Assembly (NCBI GenBank): GCA_937911325.1
Contig: CALDSD010000069.1
Span: 1 to 64,000, forward strand
From: an uncultured Neomegalonema sp.
GTDB taxonomy: Bacteria > Pseudomonadota > Alphaproteobacteria > Rhodobacterales > Rhodobacteraceae
DNA: 64,000 nucleotides
Direction: 5' to 3'
In this document: one piece after another, positions 1 to 10,508 of the stretch
Layout of the letters: every line of letters begins with the position of its first letter
Position numbering within the stretch: position 1 is the stretch's first letter
Notes under the pieces: model-generated
What the model was told of the DNA's origin: nothing
Databases searched by the model: none
Seen by the model: the letters and a program-made list of their open reading frames with translations, nothing else
Made by a program: the position numbers and the translations under genes

Positions 1-180
1 GGCTCCCCCGCTGTTTTTTTCCCTTTGTTTCGGTGTTTGTGGTTGTCTGCCGTGCTTGATCCTCGGGCGGCGACGCCGCTCGGTGCGCATGCCACGCAAA
101 TCTATGCGTTGATGGATGCTGCAGGCGGCTCTGATCTCGACTTTTCAGGCGTCATCAAGCTCTTGAAAGGGGAGCTTTAG
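1..180 (+). CDS. 3-hydroxyisobutyrate dehydrogenase-like, C-terminal fragment
   Basis: The frame is open from base 1 to a TAG at 178-180. The last 40 or so residues, including TPLGAHATQIYALMDAAGG and DFSGVIKLLKG, match the C-terminal helix region of 3-hydroxyisobutyrate dehydrogenases (valine catabolism, NAD-dependent oxidation to methylmalonate semialdehyde). The first 19 codons, a Phe/Leu/Cys-rich stretch, do not look like the family, which normally has an LMLKDLxLA segment here. Neither other forward frame restores it. Either the window edge carries low-quality sequence or the gene is damaged. Family call is from the tail only. Confidence 0.6.
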   Translation, partial: GSPAVFFPLFRCLWLSAVLDPRAATPLGAHATQIYALMDAAGGSDLDFSGVIKLLKGEL

Positions 181-278
181 ACCTGCTGGCGCTGCGTTTT
201 TGCGGCGTCAACCGAATGTCAACTCTGATCGCTTATCCCTAATTCAACTGAGAGTGGAATATTTCGGGGAAAGCACAA

Positions 279-824
279 ATGACGATGTTGGCGCATTCGC
301 AATATGCCGCTACGGCGTTGGCGGAAACCAACCTGGTTGACGGTGATGAGGACTTTTCGCTTGAGAGCGCGCATGCCAGCTATCTGGGCGCGCTGGGTCT
401 CGTGGAGCGGTTGCACCGTCTGCAGCTTGACCTGATCAAGGACGAATTCGAGCGTCTTGGACGCGGCGACATCAATAGCGTTCAGGCGCTTTTGGTTTTC
501 AACATCGCCGATGAGGAGCTGACTGCCGGCGAGCTGAAAACGCGCGGGCACTATCAGGGCTCGAATGTCTCTTACAACCTCAAAAAGCTTGTCGAGGGCG
601 GGTTCATCCATCAGGAGCGCTCGGCGACCGATCGACGTTCGGTGCGCATTCGCTTGACCGAGAAGGGACAGGAGGTGCGCCGCGTCGTGGCCGAGCTGCA
701 CACCCGTCACCTGACGGAAATGGTGTCGGGCGACATCGCGTCGCTCGACGACCTCGAGCTGCTTCAGCAGTCCATGCGGCGGCTGGAGAACTATTGGCGC
801 AGCCAGATCCGGTACATCTACTAG
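279..824 (+). CDS. ldtR: MarR-family transcriptional regulator LdtR
   Basis: A 181-residue MarR-type winged-helix regulator. The recognition region is LTAGELKTRGHYQGSNVSYN (about residues 87-106), followed by NLKKLVEGGFIHQ and the wing DRRSVRIRLTEKG. These match alphaproteobacterial LdtR, which is known to control an L,D-transpeptidase and osmotic or envelope stress genes. ATG 279 has GGGGAAA upstream; a second ATG at 285 is possible. The gene stands alone, about 100 bases after the upstream stop and convergent with the DUF1295 gene. No L,D-transpeptidase gene is in the window, so the regulon is inferred. Confidence 0.88.
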   Translation: MTMLAHSQYAATALAETNLVDGDEDFSLESAHASYLGALGLVERLHRLQLDLIKDEFERLGRGDINSVQALLVFNIADEELTAGELKTRGHYQGSNVSYNLKKLVEGGFIHQERSATDRRSVRIRLTEKGQEVRRVVAELHTRHLTEMVSGDIASLDDLELLQQSMRRLENYWRSQIRYIY

Positions 825-851
825 CGGCAGACCAACGCCTCAGCTCATCCT

Positions 852-1679
852 TTAAGATCGGCGCGCCGCGATAGCGCGCTGATCATCGCTTGAAGGGCGA
901 CGGGGGAAGAAGGCCGGTGTGCGCGTTCGATAACCGTCGTAGCCACGCTTTACGTTCGCGAGATGCTTTTCCAGGATCGGCACTCCCGACACATACCGGA
1001 TCAGGAAGGTCAGGAGCAGGGGCGCGATGACCGTCCAGAGACCTGCCGCCGGCGCTGCAAGCGCCCAGACAGCCCACCAGAAGATCAACTCGCCAAAGTA
1101 GTTCGGATGACGCGACCACGCCCAAAGACCGTCTTGGCAGAGCGCATCACGCGGATTGGTCCGACGGAACTTCTCCAGCTGGGAATCTGCCACGGCCTCA
1201 ATCAAAAAGCCGGCGGCGGCGATCGCCACGAACGCCCACTCCCAAACCTCCAGTGGTTTCGGCTCCGACAGGACCACCATCTGCGCTGGCAGGGTCAACA
1301 CCCACTGCACCGCCGCCTGAAGGCAGAAGACGATGAAGAAACTTTTCCACCAGAAGCCCGGATCGCGATTGTTCCGCAGTGCGGTATATCGTGGATCTTC
1401 ATGGCTTTCGCGCAGTTTGCGCCCTGTCATGTGAACGGCGAGCCGGAGCGTCCATGCGGCCGCCAGCGCGAGGATGACCAACATGCGCTCGTCGGTCGGT
1501 TGGCCTGCAAACAACCACACCCCGCCCAGGATGAGCAGGTAGCTTGGCGCCCAGAGAAGGTCGACCATGCTTGCGTCTTTGCGCGCAACGCTGATCGGCC
1601 ACATTGCTGCGAACAGAGCAAGCGCTCCTGCGAGACTGCCGAGTACAACCATCAACCGGCTCCAATAAGGCCTGATCAT
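852..1679 (-). CDS. DUF1295 (steroid 5-alpha-reductase-like) membrane protein
   Basis: A 275-residue polytopic membrane protein with about six or seven hydrophobic segments. The family signature WSRHPNYFGELIFWW lies near residue 190, followed by the C-terminal YDGYRTRTPAFFPR. DUF1295 proteins belong to the steroid 5-alpha-reductase / isoprenylcysteine methyltransferase superfamily. Their bacterial substrates are mostly unknown, so no reaction is assigned. The gene is convergent with ldtR. An in-frame ATG at residue 9 is an alternative start. Confidence 0.85.
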   Translation of the reverse strand: MIRPYWSRLMVVLGSLAGALALFAAMWPISVARKDASMVDLLWAPSYLLILGGVWLFAGQPTDERMLVILALAAAWTLRLAVHMTGRKLRESHEDPRYTALRNNRDPGFWWKSFFIVFCLQAAVQWVLTLPAQMVVLSEPKPLEVWEWAFVAIAAAGFLIEAVADSQLEKFRRTNPRDALCQDGLWAWSRHPNYFGELIFWWAVWALAAPAAGLWTVIAPLLLTFLIRYVSGVPILEKHLANVKRGYDGYRTRTPAFFPRRPSSDDQRAIAARRS

Positions 1680-2030
1680 TTCATGCTTAACGCCGCCGGA
1701 AGGTTGCCGACAGCGACTGTTCTATGTTTTCGCAATGCAGCGCTGTTTGGATCACTGTTCGGCCAGTCAAAGGGTATCTGCAAAGCTGCTATGCGCTGAG
1801 CGGCACGCCGTTTGCCTCAAGAGTGGTCGTGACCTCTGGGTCGCAATGGGCATTCGGTGGAAATCCGAGATCACAAGATCGGGTCTTTGACATTGCGCTG
1901 CGACGCGGAAAACGAGATATCTATTAGGGCGCTGCGACACTTGTCGAAACTGCGCCAAAAAACAGGAGCGCCGCCTGCGACCGGGGGCGTTTTCAAAGAC
2001 GGGCGGTCGGTCGCGACGGAAGGATCGACG
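1680..2030. other. Intergenic region between DUF1295 gene and rodZ
   Basis: About 350 bases separating divergent genes. The rodZ frame stays open upstream to a GTG at 1857, but that stretch has no family resemblance and the best ribosome binding site lies just before ATG 2031. No RNA gene, repeat or convincing promoter pair was recognised. Confidence 0.5.
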
Positions 2031-3569
2031 ATGGTCGATGCGGGCAAAGCTCAAAAGGACGACGCGGCGCCGATTCTGCCGGCGAGAGACGCGTTTTTCG
2101 AGACGATCGACGCTGATGAACAGGCGTTTCTCGATGAAGCTTCCGTTGGCGAATTGTTGCGCGGGGCGCGTCTGACGCGCGGCGATTTTAACATCGATGC
2201 CGTCGCGGAAGAGCTGAACATCAAAAAGCGAGTGATCGACGGGATCGAAATGATCGACCCGACGCGCTTGCCAAAGGACGTCTTCCTGAAGAATTCGATT
2301 CGGGCTTATGTCCAGTATCTGAAGCCCGAGTTCCCGTATCCTACTGAATATGCTGTTGAAAAGTTCTTCGACGAACTGACGGAGGCGCGGGCGAAACTCG
2401 CCGCGGAACAGGCCGCGGCGCGCGCCGAAGCCCAGGCGGCGCGCGAGGCCGCCGCCGCAGAGCAGAGCGAGCCTCTGGCCGAGGCGCCGAAGCCATTCGT
2501 GTTGCCGTCCGAGGATCTCCCGGCGCCCAAGCCGGCGCTGCCGCGGCCGGCTCCCAAGAAGCGTCATGTCATCGACGACTTCGCGCCGCCTCCGCCGACA
2601 CCGGTCTACCAACCGCCGGCAGAGCCTTTCTGGTCGAAGATCGCGCCAGCGCTTACGGCTGGCGCGGCTCTGGCCGTTGTGAGCGGTCTGGCTTGGGGCG
2701 CCTGGAGCCTGTTGGAGGATATCCAGAGGATTGGGTTGCAATCGCCCGAGGATCAGGTTGCCGAGCTGACCGTCATCGATCGCAGAGACGGCGTTGCGCG
2801 TGTGGCGGACGTCGCCAGGCCTTCGGCTGAAGCCTACGGTGATGGCGGCGTTTTGACGCAAGTCTACAGTGCGCCGAAATCGGGTCGCGGCATCGATGGA
2901 CCAATAGCCGACTTGTCGCCTCAAGATGTCGGCGCTTTCCGGTCCGTCGCCGGAGATGACGATCCCGTGGATCCCGCGGTTCGACGCGCGGGAGTGGATC
3001 CGGCGGCGACAGCGGTAGACTTGGGTTCGTTGAACGCACCGCCCCTCGAATTGGAGAGTGCGGGCGTCGCCGGGCAGGACCAGGTTGTCAGCCCCTCCGC
3101 CGGCGCCGGCGCGGCTCAGCAGGGCGTTGAGAATGCGGCCGTCGTCTTGCCGCCGCAAGGGTCTGAGGCCGCCGTGAATCCGGTCGCGCCGGCGCGCGAC
3201 TGGCGTGGACCCAAGCTGGCGCTGCACGCGGACGGGGACATCTGGGTCCGTGTCGTCGATACGCTGGGGGTGACGGTTTTCATCGGGAACATCGCCGATG
3301 GCGAGATGATCGCATTGCCGCACAACACGGGTCCGCTCGTGCTGAGAACCGGGAACGCGGGCGGGACGGTGCTGCTGTTGGATGGAAAGGCCTTTGGCCC
3401 TGTCGGCGGCCGTGGGCGGGTTCTAACGCTCGAGTTCGAACCGTCGCAGATCGAAGCCGAGTTTCCATATCTCCCGCAAATCACCGAAAAAGTTCGGCAG
3501 GGCGCCGATGCTGAGCCGGTTCGGACGGCGGAGCCCGTGGTGCAGACACCTGAGAACGTTCAGCAGTAA
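2031..3569 (+). CDS. rodZ: RodZ-like cytoskeletal/HTH membrane protein
   Basis: A 512-residue protein with an N-terminal HTH_25 domain (SVGELLRGARLTRGDFNIDA onward to about residue 120) and a Pro/Ala-rich linker. A single membrane span (ALTAGAALAVVSGLAWGAW, about residue 210) is followed by a long periplasmic part ending in a DUF4115 domain (about 395-480). This is the RodZ architecture, which links MreB filaments to the cell-wall elongation machinery. ATG 2031 is chosen because GGAAGG lies 7 bases upstream; a GTG at 1857 is the only other long option. Its place directly upstream of ispG matches the conserved rodZ-ispG pairing. Confidence 0.85.
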   Translation: MVDAGKAQKDDAAPILPARDAFFETIDADEQAFLDEASVGELLRGARLTRGDFNIDAVAEELNIKKRVIDGIEMIDPTRLPKDVFLKNSIRAYVQYLKPEFPYPTEYAVEKFFDELTEARAKLAAEQAAARAEAQAAREAAAAEQSEPLAEAPKPFVLPSEDLPAPKPALPRPAPKKRHVIDDFAPPPPTPVYQPPAEPFWSKIAPALTAGAALAVVSGLAWGAWSLLEDIQRIGLQSPEDQVAELTVIDRRDGVARVADVARPSAEAYGDGGVLTQVYSAPKSGRGIDGPIADLSPQDVGAFRSVAGDDDPVDPAVRRAGVDPAATAVDLGSLNAPPLELESAGVAGQDQVVSPSAGAGAAQQGVENAAVVLPPQGSEAAVNPVAPARDWRGPKLALHADGDIWVRVVDTLGVTVFIGNIADGEMIALPHNTGPLVLRTGNAGGTVLLLDGKAFGPVGGRGRVLTLEFEPSQIEAEFPYLPQITEKVRQGADAEPVRTAEPVVQTPENVQQ

Positions 3570-3726
3570 CTGTCTACCAAAGTTGACACGACCCGGGCTC
3601 TTCGCTTGGGTGTTGGAGACGGGTAGGATAGTTTCGACGTGACGTCGCTTTGGTCTGCGCTAAACCATCCGACGAACGTGCTGAAGCTGGGTGTTCTGGA
3701 ACGCCATTGGGTGAAAGAGGTCGATG

Positions 3727-4863
3727 ATGAGCATTCGTCCCTGGCGCGATATAGACCGTCGCCAGAGCCGACGCATACGCGTTGGTGATGTCGAGGTCGG
3801 CGGCGGCGCGCCGATATCCGTGCAGACGATGACGAATACGCTGACGCATGACGCGGATGCCACGATCCGGCAGGTCCAGGCCTGCGCCGAGGCCGGCGCC
3901 GACATTGTTCGGGTCTCCTGCCCGGATGAGGCCTCAACCGCTGCGTTGAAGGACATCGTGCGCGCGGTCGACGTTCCCATCGTTGCGGACATCCACTTCC
4001 ACTACAAAAGAGCGATCGAAGCCGCCAGATCCGGCGCGGCGTGCTTGAGGATCAACCCTGGCAACATTGGCGATGCGGCGCGTGTTCGCGAGGTCGTGCA
4101 GGCTGCGAAAGACCATGGGTGCGCGATGCGGATCGGCGTCAACGCCGGCAGCCTCGAGAAGCACCTGCTGGAGAAATACGCCGAACCCTGCCCGGAGGCG
4201 ATGGTCGAAAGCGCGCTGGAGCACGCCAAGATCCTCGAGGATAATGATTTTTTCGAGTTCAAGATCTCGGTGAAGGCGTCAGACGTGTTTCTGACAGCCG
4301 CCGCTTACCACGCTTTGGCCGACGCCTGCGATTATCCATTGCATCTGGGCGTGACCGAGGCTGGCGGACTGCGGGCGGGAACGATCAAGAGCGCTATCGG
4401 GCTCGGCAACCTCCTGTGGTCGGGGATCGGCGATACGCTGCGCGTGTCGCTTTCGGCGGATCCGGTCGAGGAAGTGAAGGTCGGCTTCGACATCCTCAAG
4501 TCGCTCAATCTGCGGCACAAGGGCGTCACTATCATCTCCTGCCCATCCTGTGCGCGGCAGGGGTTTGACGTGATCAAAACGGTCGGCGTGCTTGAAGAGC
4601 GGCTCGCCCATATCTCGACGCCCCTCACGCTTTCGATCATCGGCTGCGTCGTCAACGGCCCGGGCGAGGCGCGAGAGACCGATTTCGGATTCACAGGCGG
4701 CGGCGCCGGGTCGGGCATGGTCTACGTTTCGGGCGTTCAGGATCACAAGATGGCGAATGAGAACATGGTCGACCACCTCGTTGGCCTGATCGAAGACGCG
4801 GCGGAAAAACGTCAGGCTGAGATCGACGCCGAGAAAGCGTCGGCGAAAGCGGCCGCCGAATGA
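3727..4863 (+). CDS. ispG: 4-hydroxy-3-methylbut-2-en-1-yl diphosphate synthase
   Basis: IspG (GcpE), 378 residues, is a [4Fe-4S] enzyme that converts MEcPP to HMBPP in the MEP isoprenoid pathway. The N-terminal TIM-barrel has [20 protein letters not shown] and VADIHFHY. The C-terminal cluster-binding half has the cysteines in [11 protein letters not shown] and [13 protein letters not shown] 3727 sits 6 bases after GAGG; the adjacent ATG 3724 is only 3 bases from it. The stop overlaps the next gene as ATGA. The 154-base gap after rodZ contains a TTGACA but no clear -10. Confidence 0.97.
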   Translation: MSIRPWRDIDRRQSRRIRVGDVEVGGGAPISVQTMTNTLTHDADATIRQVQACAEAGADIVRVSCPDEASTAALKDIVRAVDVPIVADIHFHYKRAIEAARSGAACLRINPGNIGDAARVREVVQAAKDHGCAMRIGVNAGSLEKHLLEKYAEPCPEAMVESALEHAKILEDNDFFEFKISVKASDVFLTAAAYHALADACDYPLHLGVTEAGGLRAGTIKSAIGLGNLLWSGIGDTLRVSLSADPVEEVKVGFDILKSLNLRHKGVTIISCPSCARQGFDVIKTVGVLEERLAHISTPLTLSIIGCVVNGPGEARETDFGFTGGGAGSGMVYVSGVQDHKMANENMVDHLVGLIEDAAEKRQAEIDAEKASAKAAAE

Positions 4864-5351
4864 CGCGGCTGATCGGGACACTGTTGGCGCTGATGATGCT
4901 CGCGGCCTGTTCTTCGGGTCCGTTCTTGGATTACACCGCTGATCCGCTCGCCGTAGAGCCGCCCGGAAGCCCGAACTGGGCGCTTGCCCTGCCCAAAGAA
5001 GCAGGGAGGGAGGACGTGCGGACGCAGGACACCCCGGTCTACGCGATCAGCGCCGAAGCGTTACTTGGTCATTTCGACGAGATCGCCTTGGCCGACGATC
5101 GTGTTGAAGCGATCCCATCGGCTGAACGCGATGCGCTGTCGCGGGCCTATGTCCAACGCTCGGCGCTTTTTGGATTTCCAGACGTGATCTCGGTGACGGC
5201 GCTCGAACTGGGCGTTGGCGACGCTGGAACGCGCGCGTCGCTCGCGATCTACTCGCGGTCCATCTACGGCTACTCTGATCTGGGTGTGAACCAAGACCGG
5301 GTAGGTCGCTGGATTGAGGCGCTTGATGAAAGAGCAGATCGCGTTCGCTAG
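4860..5351 (+). CDS. DUF1499 lipoprotein
   Basis: A 163-residue predicted lipoprotein. The signal peptide [14 protein letters not shown] ends in the lipobox LAAC (Cys about 17). The rest matches DUF1499: [16 protein letters not shown], then [29 protein letters not shown]. The DUF1499 function is unknown. It overlaps the ispG stop by 4 bases, implying translational coupling. It is convergent with the next gene, overlapping it by 4 bases. Confidence 0.85.
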   Translation: MTRLIGTLLALMMLAACSSGPFLDYTADPLAVEPPGSPNWALALPKEAGREDVRTQDTPVYAISAEALLGHFDEIALADDRVEAIPSAERDALSRAYVQRSALFGFPDVISVTALELGVGDAGTRASLAIYSRSIYGYSDLGVNQDRVGRWIEALDERADRVR

Positions 5352-5629
5352 CTCAGCGGTTCGCAGTCGTCTGCGATCTCTTTCCAGATTGTGTTGTTCA
5401 GCGCCAGTTCGCACTGCATCGTCACCATGCGGTCGCCGCGCTGAACGCAAATCCGTTCGCCGAGTTCGGCTTTGGCGCCGCCAGGTCGACGGCATTGGCA
5501 ATCGACCTTAGGACGCTCGCCCTGCCATCCATCCAGACGCGGCGCCTCCGCTTGCTGCTGATCCGTCGCCATGGCGGAAGTCGCCAAAAAGGCGCCCGCA
5601 AGAAGGGTTATGACTGACACGCGTCGCAT
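5348..5629 (-). CDS. Small secreted protein of unknown function
   Basis: A 93-residue product beginning [21 protein letters not shown], a clear Sec signal peptide. The mature part of about 70 residues has four cysteines (two in DCQCRR, then ERICVQ and TMQCEL), plausibly two disulfides in the periplasm. The frame is open upstream to 6280, but that part is antisense to prfA, so the signal peptide sets the start. No family was recognised. It lies between the DUF1499 gene (convergent) and prfA (divergent). Confidence 0.7.
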   Translation of the reverse strand: MRRVSVITLLAGAFLATSAMATDQQQAEAPRLDGWQGERPKVDCQCRRPGGAKAELGERICVQRGDRMVTMQCELALNNTIWKEIADDCEPLS

Positions 5630-5695
5630 GTCTTTCAGGCTAGCACGACCAGCGATAGGCGCCAAACCCTTGACGTTTTCGCTTTGCAATCGGAC

Positions 5696-6763
5696 ATGAA
5701 GGGCATGATCCCACAGGAAAAGATCGACCAGATCCTGCAGCGTTTTGAGTTCTTGGAAGCCAAGATGGCCGCGGGCGCTGAAGCGGACGAGTATGTCGCG
5801 CTTTCGAAAGAATACTCGGCTCTGGAGGCCGTGGTCGCGCAAGCTCGCGCGTTTCGTCAGCTGACCGCAGATATCGAGGAAGCCGAGGCGATGCTCTCGG
5901 ATCCCGAAATGAAGGAGTTCGCCCAGGAAGAGCTTGGGTCGCTGCGCGCGCGCTTGCCGGAGGCTGAACAGGAAATGCGCCTGGCGTTGCTGCCGCGAGA
6001 CGCGGCGGACGACAAGTCTGCGATCTTGGAGATCCGCGCTGGCACCGGCGGGGATGAAGCTGCGCTGTTCGCCGGCGATCTGTTCGGCATGTATTCGCGC
6101 TACGCCGCCGAGAGGGGATGGCGCATCGAGGTGATGGAGGAAAGCCCTGGCGAAGTCGGCGGCTTTAAAGAGATCGTCGCGCAGGTCAAAGGCGACGGCG
6201 TGTTCGCCCGGCTGAAGTTCGAATCCGGCGTTCATCGCGTGCAGCGTGTTCCGGCCACGGAATCGGGCGGCCGCATCCACACCTCGGCCGCCACCGTCGC
6301 GGTTTTACCTGAGGCGGAAGAGATCGACATCGAGATCCGCAATGAGGATATTCGCATCGATACGATGCGGGCGTCCGGCGCAGGTGGGCAGCACGTCAAC
6401 ACGACCGACTCTGCGGTTCGGATCACCCATTTGCCGACCGGCATTGTCGTGACGTCGTCGGAGAAGTCTCAGCACGCAAACCGCGCGAAAGCGATGCAGG
6501 TGCTCCGGGCGCGACTGTTCGACCAGAAACGTCAGGCGGCGGATGCGGAGCGTTCGGCGGAGCGCAAGGGGCAGGTCGGCTCCGGCGATCGTTCCGAGCG
6601 GATTCGCACTTACAACTTTCCCCAGGGGCGCGTCAGCGACCACCGGATCAACCTGACGCTCTACAAGCTCGATCAGGTGATGCAGGGCGATGTTGACGAG
6701 TTGATCGATGCGCTTGCGGCTGCGGATCAAGCAGCGAAACTTGCGGAAATGGAGGCGGCGTGA
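5696..6763 (+). CDS. prfA: Peptide chain release factor 1
   Basis: RF1, 355 residues, terminates translation at UAA and UAG. It has the codon-recognition PxT motif ([11 protein letters not shown]) and the peptidyl-tRNA hydrolysis motif [16 protein letters not shown]; the Gln of GGQ is the target of PrmC, encoded next. The frame also permits a TTG at 5684 and an ATG at 5705; none has a strong Shine-Dalgarno sequence, so the start is uncertain by a few residues. It overlaps prmC by 4 bases. An intact RF1 matters when reading the amber codon in glnB. Confidence 0.96.
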   Translation: MKGMIPQEKIDQILQRFEFLEAKMAAGAEADEYVALSKEYSALEAVVAQARAFRQLTADIEEAEAMLSDPEMKEFAQEELGSLRARLPEAEQEMRLALLPRDAADDKSAILEIRAGTGGDEAALFAGDLFGMYSRYAAERGWRIEVMEESPGEVGGFKEIVAQVKGDGVFARLKFESGVHRVQRVPATESGGRIHTSAATVAVLPEAEEIDIEIRNEDIRIDTMRASGAGGQHVNTTDSAVRITHLPTGIVVTSSEKSQHANRAKAMQVLRARLFDQKRQAADAERSAERKGQVGSGDRSERIRTYNFPQGRVSDHRINLTLYKLDQVMQGDVDELIDALAAADQAAKLAEMEAA

Positions 6764-7653
6764 CCCCGCTGACGCCGCGGTCGACCGCTTTGCGAGAGGC
6801 GGCGTCTGTGCTTGCGGAAGCCGGCGTTCCTGAACCGCGGCGCGACGCGACGGTCCTGTTGCGCTGGGCTGCTGATATCAGCGCGGCGACCCTGGCGGCG
6901 GAGCCGGACGCCCTGTTGGGAGAGCCGGGCGCGAAACGGTTCGCGCAAGCCGTCGACGCGCGCGCAAAGCGGCAACCCGTGTCGCACATCATCGGGCGGC
7001 GCGCGTTCTACGGGCGAGACTTTCTGGTGACCGGCGACGTGCTCGACCCGCGCCCTGAAAGCGAGATCCTGGTCGACGCCGTCTTGCAATCCGTGCCCGA
7101 CGACGCCGCAGCGCAGGTACTTGATCTCGGCGTCGGCTCCGGTTGTCTGGTGTTGAGCGTCCTGGCTGAGAGACCTCTGGCCACCGGGCTTGGCGTCGAT
7201 CGCAGCGAAGCCGCCCTCGCCGTCGCCCAAGCCAACGCCGCGCAGTTTGGACTTGCGGAACGGTTGAGACTTCGAGCGGGCGACTGGCTTGAAGGGATCG
7301 ACGGTCGCTTCGATGTGATCATGTGCAACCCACCCTACATCTCTGAGGCGGAGTTCGCCGGCCTGGAGCCCGAGGTCCGTCTTTGGGAGCCCAAATGCGC
7401 GTTGACGCCTGCGCGTCCAACGGATGCGCCGGACGACGGCCTCGCCGTCTATCATCGCCTGGCGCCTCGGATCTCGGCGGCTCTTACAAGTAAGGGCGTC
7501 GCGTTTTTCGAGGTCGGTTTTGGACAGGCCCGCGCCGTCGCCGACCTGATCGCAGCAGAGGGATTGGAGGCGTCGGTGCTTAATGACCTTGGGGGTGCGC
7601 CGCGTGTTGTTCGGGCCGCGCCGCCTCAAGATAGTGTTAAAACTTCTGTGTAA
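6760..7653 (+). CDS. prmC: Peptide chain release factor N5-glutamine methyltransferase
   Basis: PrmC (HemK), 297 residues, methylates the GGQ glutamine of RF1 and RF2. A helical N-terminal domain precedes a Rossmann methyltransferase with the SAM loop [15 protein letters not shown] (about residue 125) and the catalytic NPPY motif ([11 protein letters not shown], about 190). The GTG start overlaps the prfA stop as GTGA, the classic prfA-prmC coupling. Confidence 0.96.
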   Translation: MTPLTPRSTALREAASVLAEAGVPEPRRDATVLLRWAADISAATLAAEPDALLGEPGAKRFAQAVDARAKRQPVSHIIGRRAFYGRDFLVTGDVLDPRPESEILVDAVLQSVPDDAAAQVLDLGVGSGCLVLSVLAERPLATGLGVDRSEAALAVAQANAAQFGLAERLRLRAGDWLEGIDGRFDVIMCNPPYISEAEFAGLEPEVRLWEPKCALTPARPTDAPDDGLAVYHRLAPRISAALTSKGVAFFEVGFGQARAVADLIAAEGLEASVLNDLGGAPRVVRAAPPQDSVKTSV

Positions 7654-7908
7654 GGCTTTATTTTCCTTGGCGACGTCGGCTGCCCGCGCTACGGTCATTG
7701 GGCGTCAAGAGAGTTTTTGGCGCGGCGCTTGAAACCGTCAGAGGGGCGGAGCCGGGCGAGAGACGCAAAGAGCGTCACAATAACCTTCATTTGGTTCATA
7801 CAGACGAAGCGATAGCGCTGAATTGCTGACCATGGCCGACCACATGTTGGCCGATATTCGATTTACGTAGGTCCGCAATCAGATTGAGCAGCACGCAGAC
7901 AGAGCAGC

Positions 7909-8544
7909 ATGAGATCACCGCAAAAGAACAACCGACCTCGTGGCAAAGGCAACCGGAAGTCTTCCGGCGCGGCGCTGAACCGCGTTTATGAGAGTTCCGG
8001 GCCGGAAGGCAAAGTCCGAGGCACGCCGCAACAGATTATCGACAAATACCAGGCTCTGGCGCGCGACAAGACGATGTCCGGCGACCGGGTCATGGCCGAG
8101 AATCTGCTGCAACATGCTGAGCACTATGTGCGGATCCTGACCGCAGCCCAGCAGAGGCGAGAGGAAGAAGAGGCCGAGGCCGCTCAGCGCGAAGCGCAAC
8201 GCGCAGAACGCAATAGCGGCGGCGAGGGGATGCCGGTATTCGAGGGCGACGAGGATGCCGAGGGCGCGGCGCAACCCGACAACCTCTCGCATGGTCACGG
8301 CCGTCGTCGCGATGAAAGCGAAGGGGACGGGGAGGAAGGTCGACGTCGACCTCGGCGTTCCCGCGGCCGCGCCCGAAACCGGGATGACGCGGAAGCTGAG
8401 CCGAACGCCGCCGCTTCGGCGGAGGAGGCGCCGCAAGCCGTCAGCGAAGCGCCAGAAGGGTTGGCGGTTATCGACACCCATCGGGATGACGACGCGCCCG
8501 CGGAAGAATGGGCGAACCCCTCCGAGCGCTCGGCCGCTGTCTAG
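7909..8544 (+). CDS. DUF4167 domain protein
   Basis: A 211-residue, highly charged protein. The N-terminal segment (KNNRPRGKGNRKSSGAALNR, then GTPQQIIDKYQALARDK and GDRVMAENLLQHAEHYVRIL) is the alphaproteobacterial DUF4167 signature. The remainder is low-complexity Glu/Arg/Ala-rich sequence and probably disordered. Its role is unknown; the basic N terminus suggests nucleic-acid binding, an inference only. It abuts ksgA tail to tail. A 255-base gap separates it from prmC. Confidence 0.85.
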   Translation: MRSPQKNNRPRGKGNRKSSGAALNRVYESSGPEGKVRGTPQQIIDKYQALARDKTMSGDRVMAENLLQHAEHYVRILTAAQQRREEEEAEAAQREAQRAERNSGGEGMPVFEGDEDAEGAAQPDNLSHGHGRRRDESEGDGEEGRRRPRRSRGRARNRDDAEAEPNAAASAEEAPQAVSEAPEGLAVIDTHRDDDAPAEEWANPSERSAAV

Positions 8545-9462
8545 CTAGCGCCGCGTCTCTGGGGGAGGCGGCTTGGCTTTGCCGGCGTCTGAGAACTGGG
8601 GCAGCGCGCGGGCGATCGCGCAAAACTGCTCAATGTTCGCGGCGTCGGCGCGAAGCGTCTCGGGCACATTCGCGACCTCCAACAAACGCTCGCTCTGCGC
8701 AACCAGTTGGCGGAGGCTGGCGCGCAGCATTTTTCGTCTTTGCGAGAACGCCGCGGCGGTCACTTTTTCCAGGTTCGCCAGCTGTGCCGGCCAGAGTGGT
8801 TCTGCTCGGGGCGTTATCTGTAAGATCGAAGATGTGACCTTAGGCGGCGGTGTGAACGCTTTCGGCGACACATCGAAGAGTATCTTGGTCTCGCAACGCC
8901 ATTGCGCCAGCACGGACAGCCGCCCGTACGCTTTGGATCTCGGTTGCGCAACGACCCGCTCAGCCACCTCACGTTGGAACATCAGCGTGAGACTTGACCA
9001 CCAACTTGGCCATGCGTCCCCGCTCTGGACCAGCCAGCGCACCAGCAGTTCCGTGCCAACGTTGTAAGGAAGGTTCGCCACGACTTGAGGCGCCGAGCCC
9101 GCCGCCAAGTGCGGACGCGGATCGATCTCCAGCGCGTCGCCAGAGATGATCTTAAGGCGTCCCGGCCAGCGCGCGCCGATGTCTTCAAGCGCTGGCAAGC
9201 ACCTCTCATCGCGCTCGATCGCAACGACCTGTTGCGCGCCTTCCATAAGCAAGGCGCGGGTCAATCCGCCGGGCCCAGGACCGATTTCCACGACAGGACC
9301 GGCGACCTTCGCGGCTCTGGCGATCCGGCGCGTTAGGTTCAAGTCCAGTAAGAAGTTTTGACCGAGCGACTTGCGCGCAGCGAGATCATGCGTCGCGATC
9401 ACCTCTCGAAGCGGCGGAAGATCATCGTCCGCGACTGCACGCTCTGGGGGGGTGTCGCTCAT
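8545..9462 (-). CDS. ksgA: 16S rRNA (adenine1518-N6/adenine1519-N6)-dimethyltransferase
   Basis: KsgA/RsmA, 305 residues, dimethylates two adjacent adenines near the 3' end of 16S rRNA during 30S maturation. Motifs: SLGQNFLLD, the SAM loop [15 protein letters not shown], and the catalytic NLPYN. A C-terminal helical domain ([12 protein letters not shown]) follows. The ATG overlaps the pdxA stop as ATGA. It is the last gene of the lptF-to-ksgA operon. The frame continues upstream inside pdxA, but family alignment and coupling place the start here. Confidence 0.96.
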   Translation of the reverse strand: MSDTPPERAVADDDLPPLREVIATHDLAARKSLGQNFLLDLNLTRRIARAAKVAGPVVEIGPGPGGLTRALLMEGAQQVVAIERDERCLPALEDIGARWPGRLKIISGDALEIDPRPHLAAGSAPQVVANLPYNVGTELLVRWLVQSGDAWPSWWSSLTLMFQREVAERVVAQPRSKAYGRLSVLAQWRCETKILFDVSPKAFTPPPKVTSSILQITPRAEPLWPAQLANLEKVTAAAFSQRRKMLRASLRQLVAQSERLLEVANVPETLRADAANIEQFCAIARALPQFSDAGKAKPPPPETRR

Positions 9463-10493
9463 CGTGTTTGTGGCGATCGCGCCGCGTCGAAAGCCGCGCG
9501 CCGCGCCGCCATTTCTCCGGCGAGCCGGATCGCCGCCAGCAGGCTGTCGGCGCGCGCAACGCCCCTGCCCGCAATGTCGTAGGCGACGCCGTGATCGGGC
9601 GACGTTCTGATGAAGGGCAGGCCCAGAGTGGCGTTCACGCCTGCGTCGAACGCCAGCGTCTTGACTGGGAGCAGCGCCTGGTCGTGGAACATGCAAACCG
9701 CGGCGTCATAGCGTTCCCGCGCAGCCTCGTGGAACAGCGTGTCGGCTGGCGAGGGTCCTAGAAGATGCATCCCTTGGGATCGCATTCTGTCCAGCACCGG
9801 CGTGATCATTTCGATCTCTTCCCGCCCGATCGATCCTTTTTCGCCCGCGTGAGGGTTGAGACCCGACACCGCAATCCGCGGATCCGCGACGCCAAAGTCG
9901 CGCCGCAGCGCCGCATGCGTGATTTCTAGTGTTTCCTGCAACAGCGTCGGCGTGAGCTCCTCCATAACGCGCGACAACGGGACGTGGATGGTGGTTGGAA
10001 CGACCCGCAACCCTACGCCCACCAGCATCATCACCGAGCGCGATGCGCCCCCGATATGAGCCAGATATTCGGTATGGCCGCCGAAGGGGAAGTCGACGCC
10101 GTCGTACAACGCCTTCTTGTTGATCGGGTTGGTGACGACGGCGCTCACCTCTCCGGTCAAGGCCAACGCGACCGCTCGATCAATACTGTTGAGAACCGAT
10201 TGGGCGTGTTCGGCGACCGGCTTCGCGGCCGTCGGCGTCGAGGGCAAAAGCTCCGCAAGAACCGGGATCGCCTTTTGGAAGTCGGCGAGAGACGCTTCGC
10301 GCGCATCTTCAATTTCAATTACCGGAACCCCAAGCGCTTTCAGTCTTCTTGGATCGTCGATGCTGATGAACCAAGAGAGGTCTTTCGCAGTGCGGAGCGC
10401 GCGCCACGCGGCGACGGTGATCTCGGCGGAGATCCCCGCTGGATCGCCCATCGTCAGCGCAAGAGGGCGCGTGTCGGAGGACAAGCCCGGCAT
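9459..10493 (-). CDS. pdxA: 4-hydroxythreonine-4-phosphate dehydrogenase
   Basis: PdxA, 344 residues, NAD-dependent, acts in the DXP-dependent pyridoxal 5'-phosphate pathway. It begins with the hallmark [14 protein letters not shown]. Metal-ligand histidines lie in [10 protein letters not shown], in [10 protein letters not shown] and in [14 protein letters not shown]. The surA-pdxA-ksgA order is conserved widely in proteobacteria. It starts 15 bases after surA ends. Confidence 0.96.
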   Translation of the reverse strand: MPGLSSDTRPLALTMGDPAGISAEITVAAWRALRTAKDLSWFISIDDPRRLKALGVPVIEIEDAREASLADFQKAIPVLAELLPSTPTAAKPVAEHAQSVLNSIDRAVALALTGEVSAVVTNPINKKALYDGVDFPFGGHTEYLAHIGGASRSVMMLVGVGLRVVPTTIHVPLSRVMEELTPTLLQETLEITHAALRRDFGVADPRIAVSGLNPHAGEKGSIGREEIEMITPVLDRMRSQGMHLLGPSPADTLFHEAARERYDAAVCMFHDQALLPVKTLAFDAGVNATLGLPFIRTSPDHGVAYDIAGRGVARADSLLAAIRLAGEMAARRAAFDAARSPQTR

Positions 10494-10508
10494 CGCGACG
10501 CCGAGCAG

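Noticed and set aside
963-1799. Plus-strand open frame of 278 codons opposite the DUF1295 gene
   Set aside because: The opposite strand encodes the recognisable membrane protein with the WSRHPNYFGE motif; this frame is Arg/Pro-rich antisense sequence.
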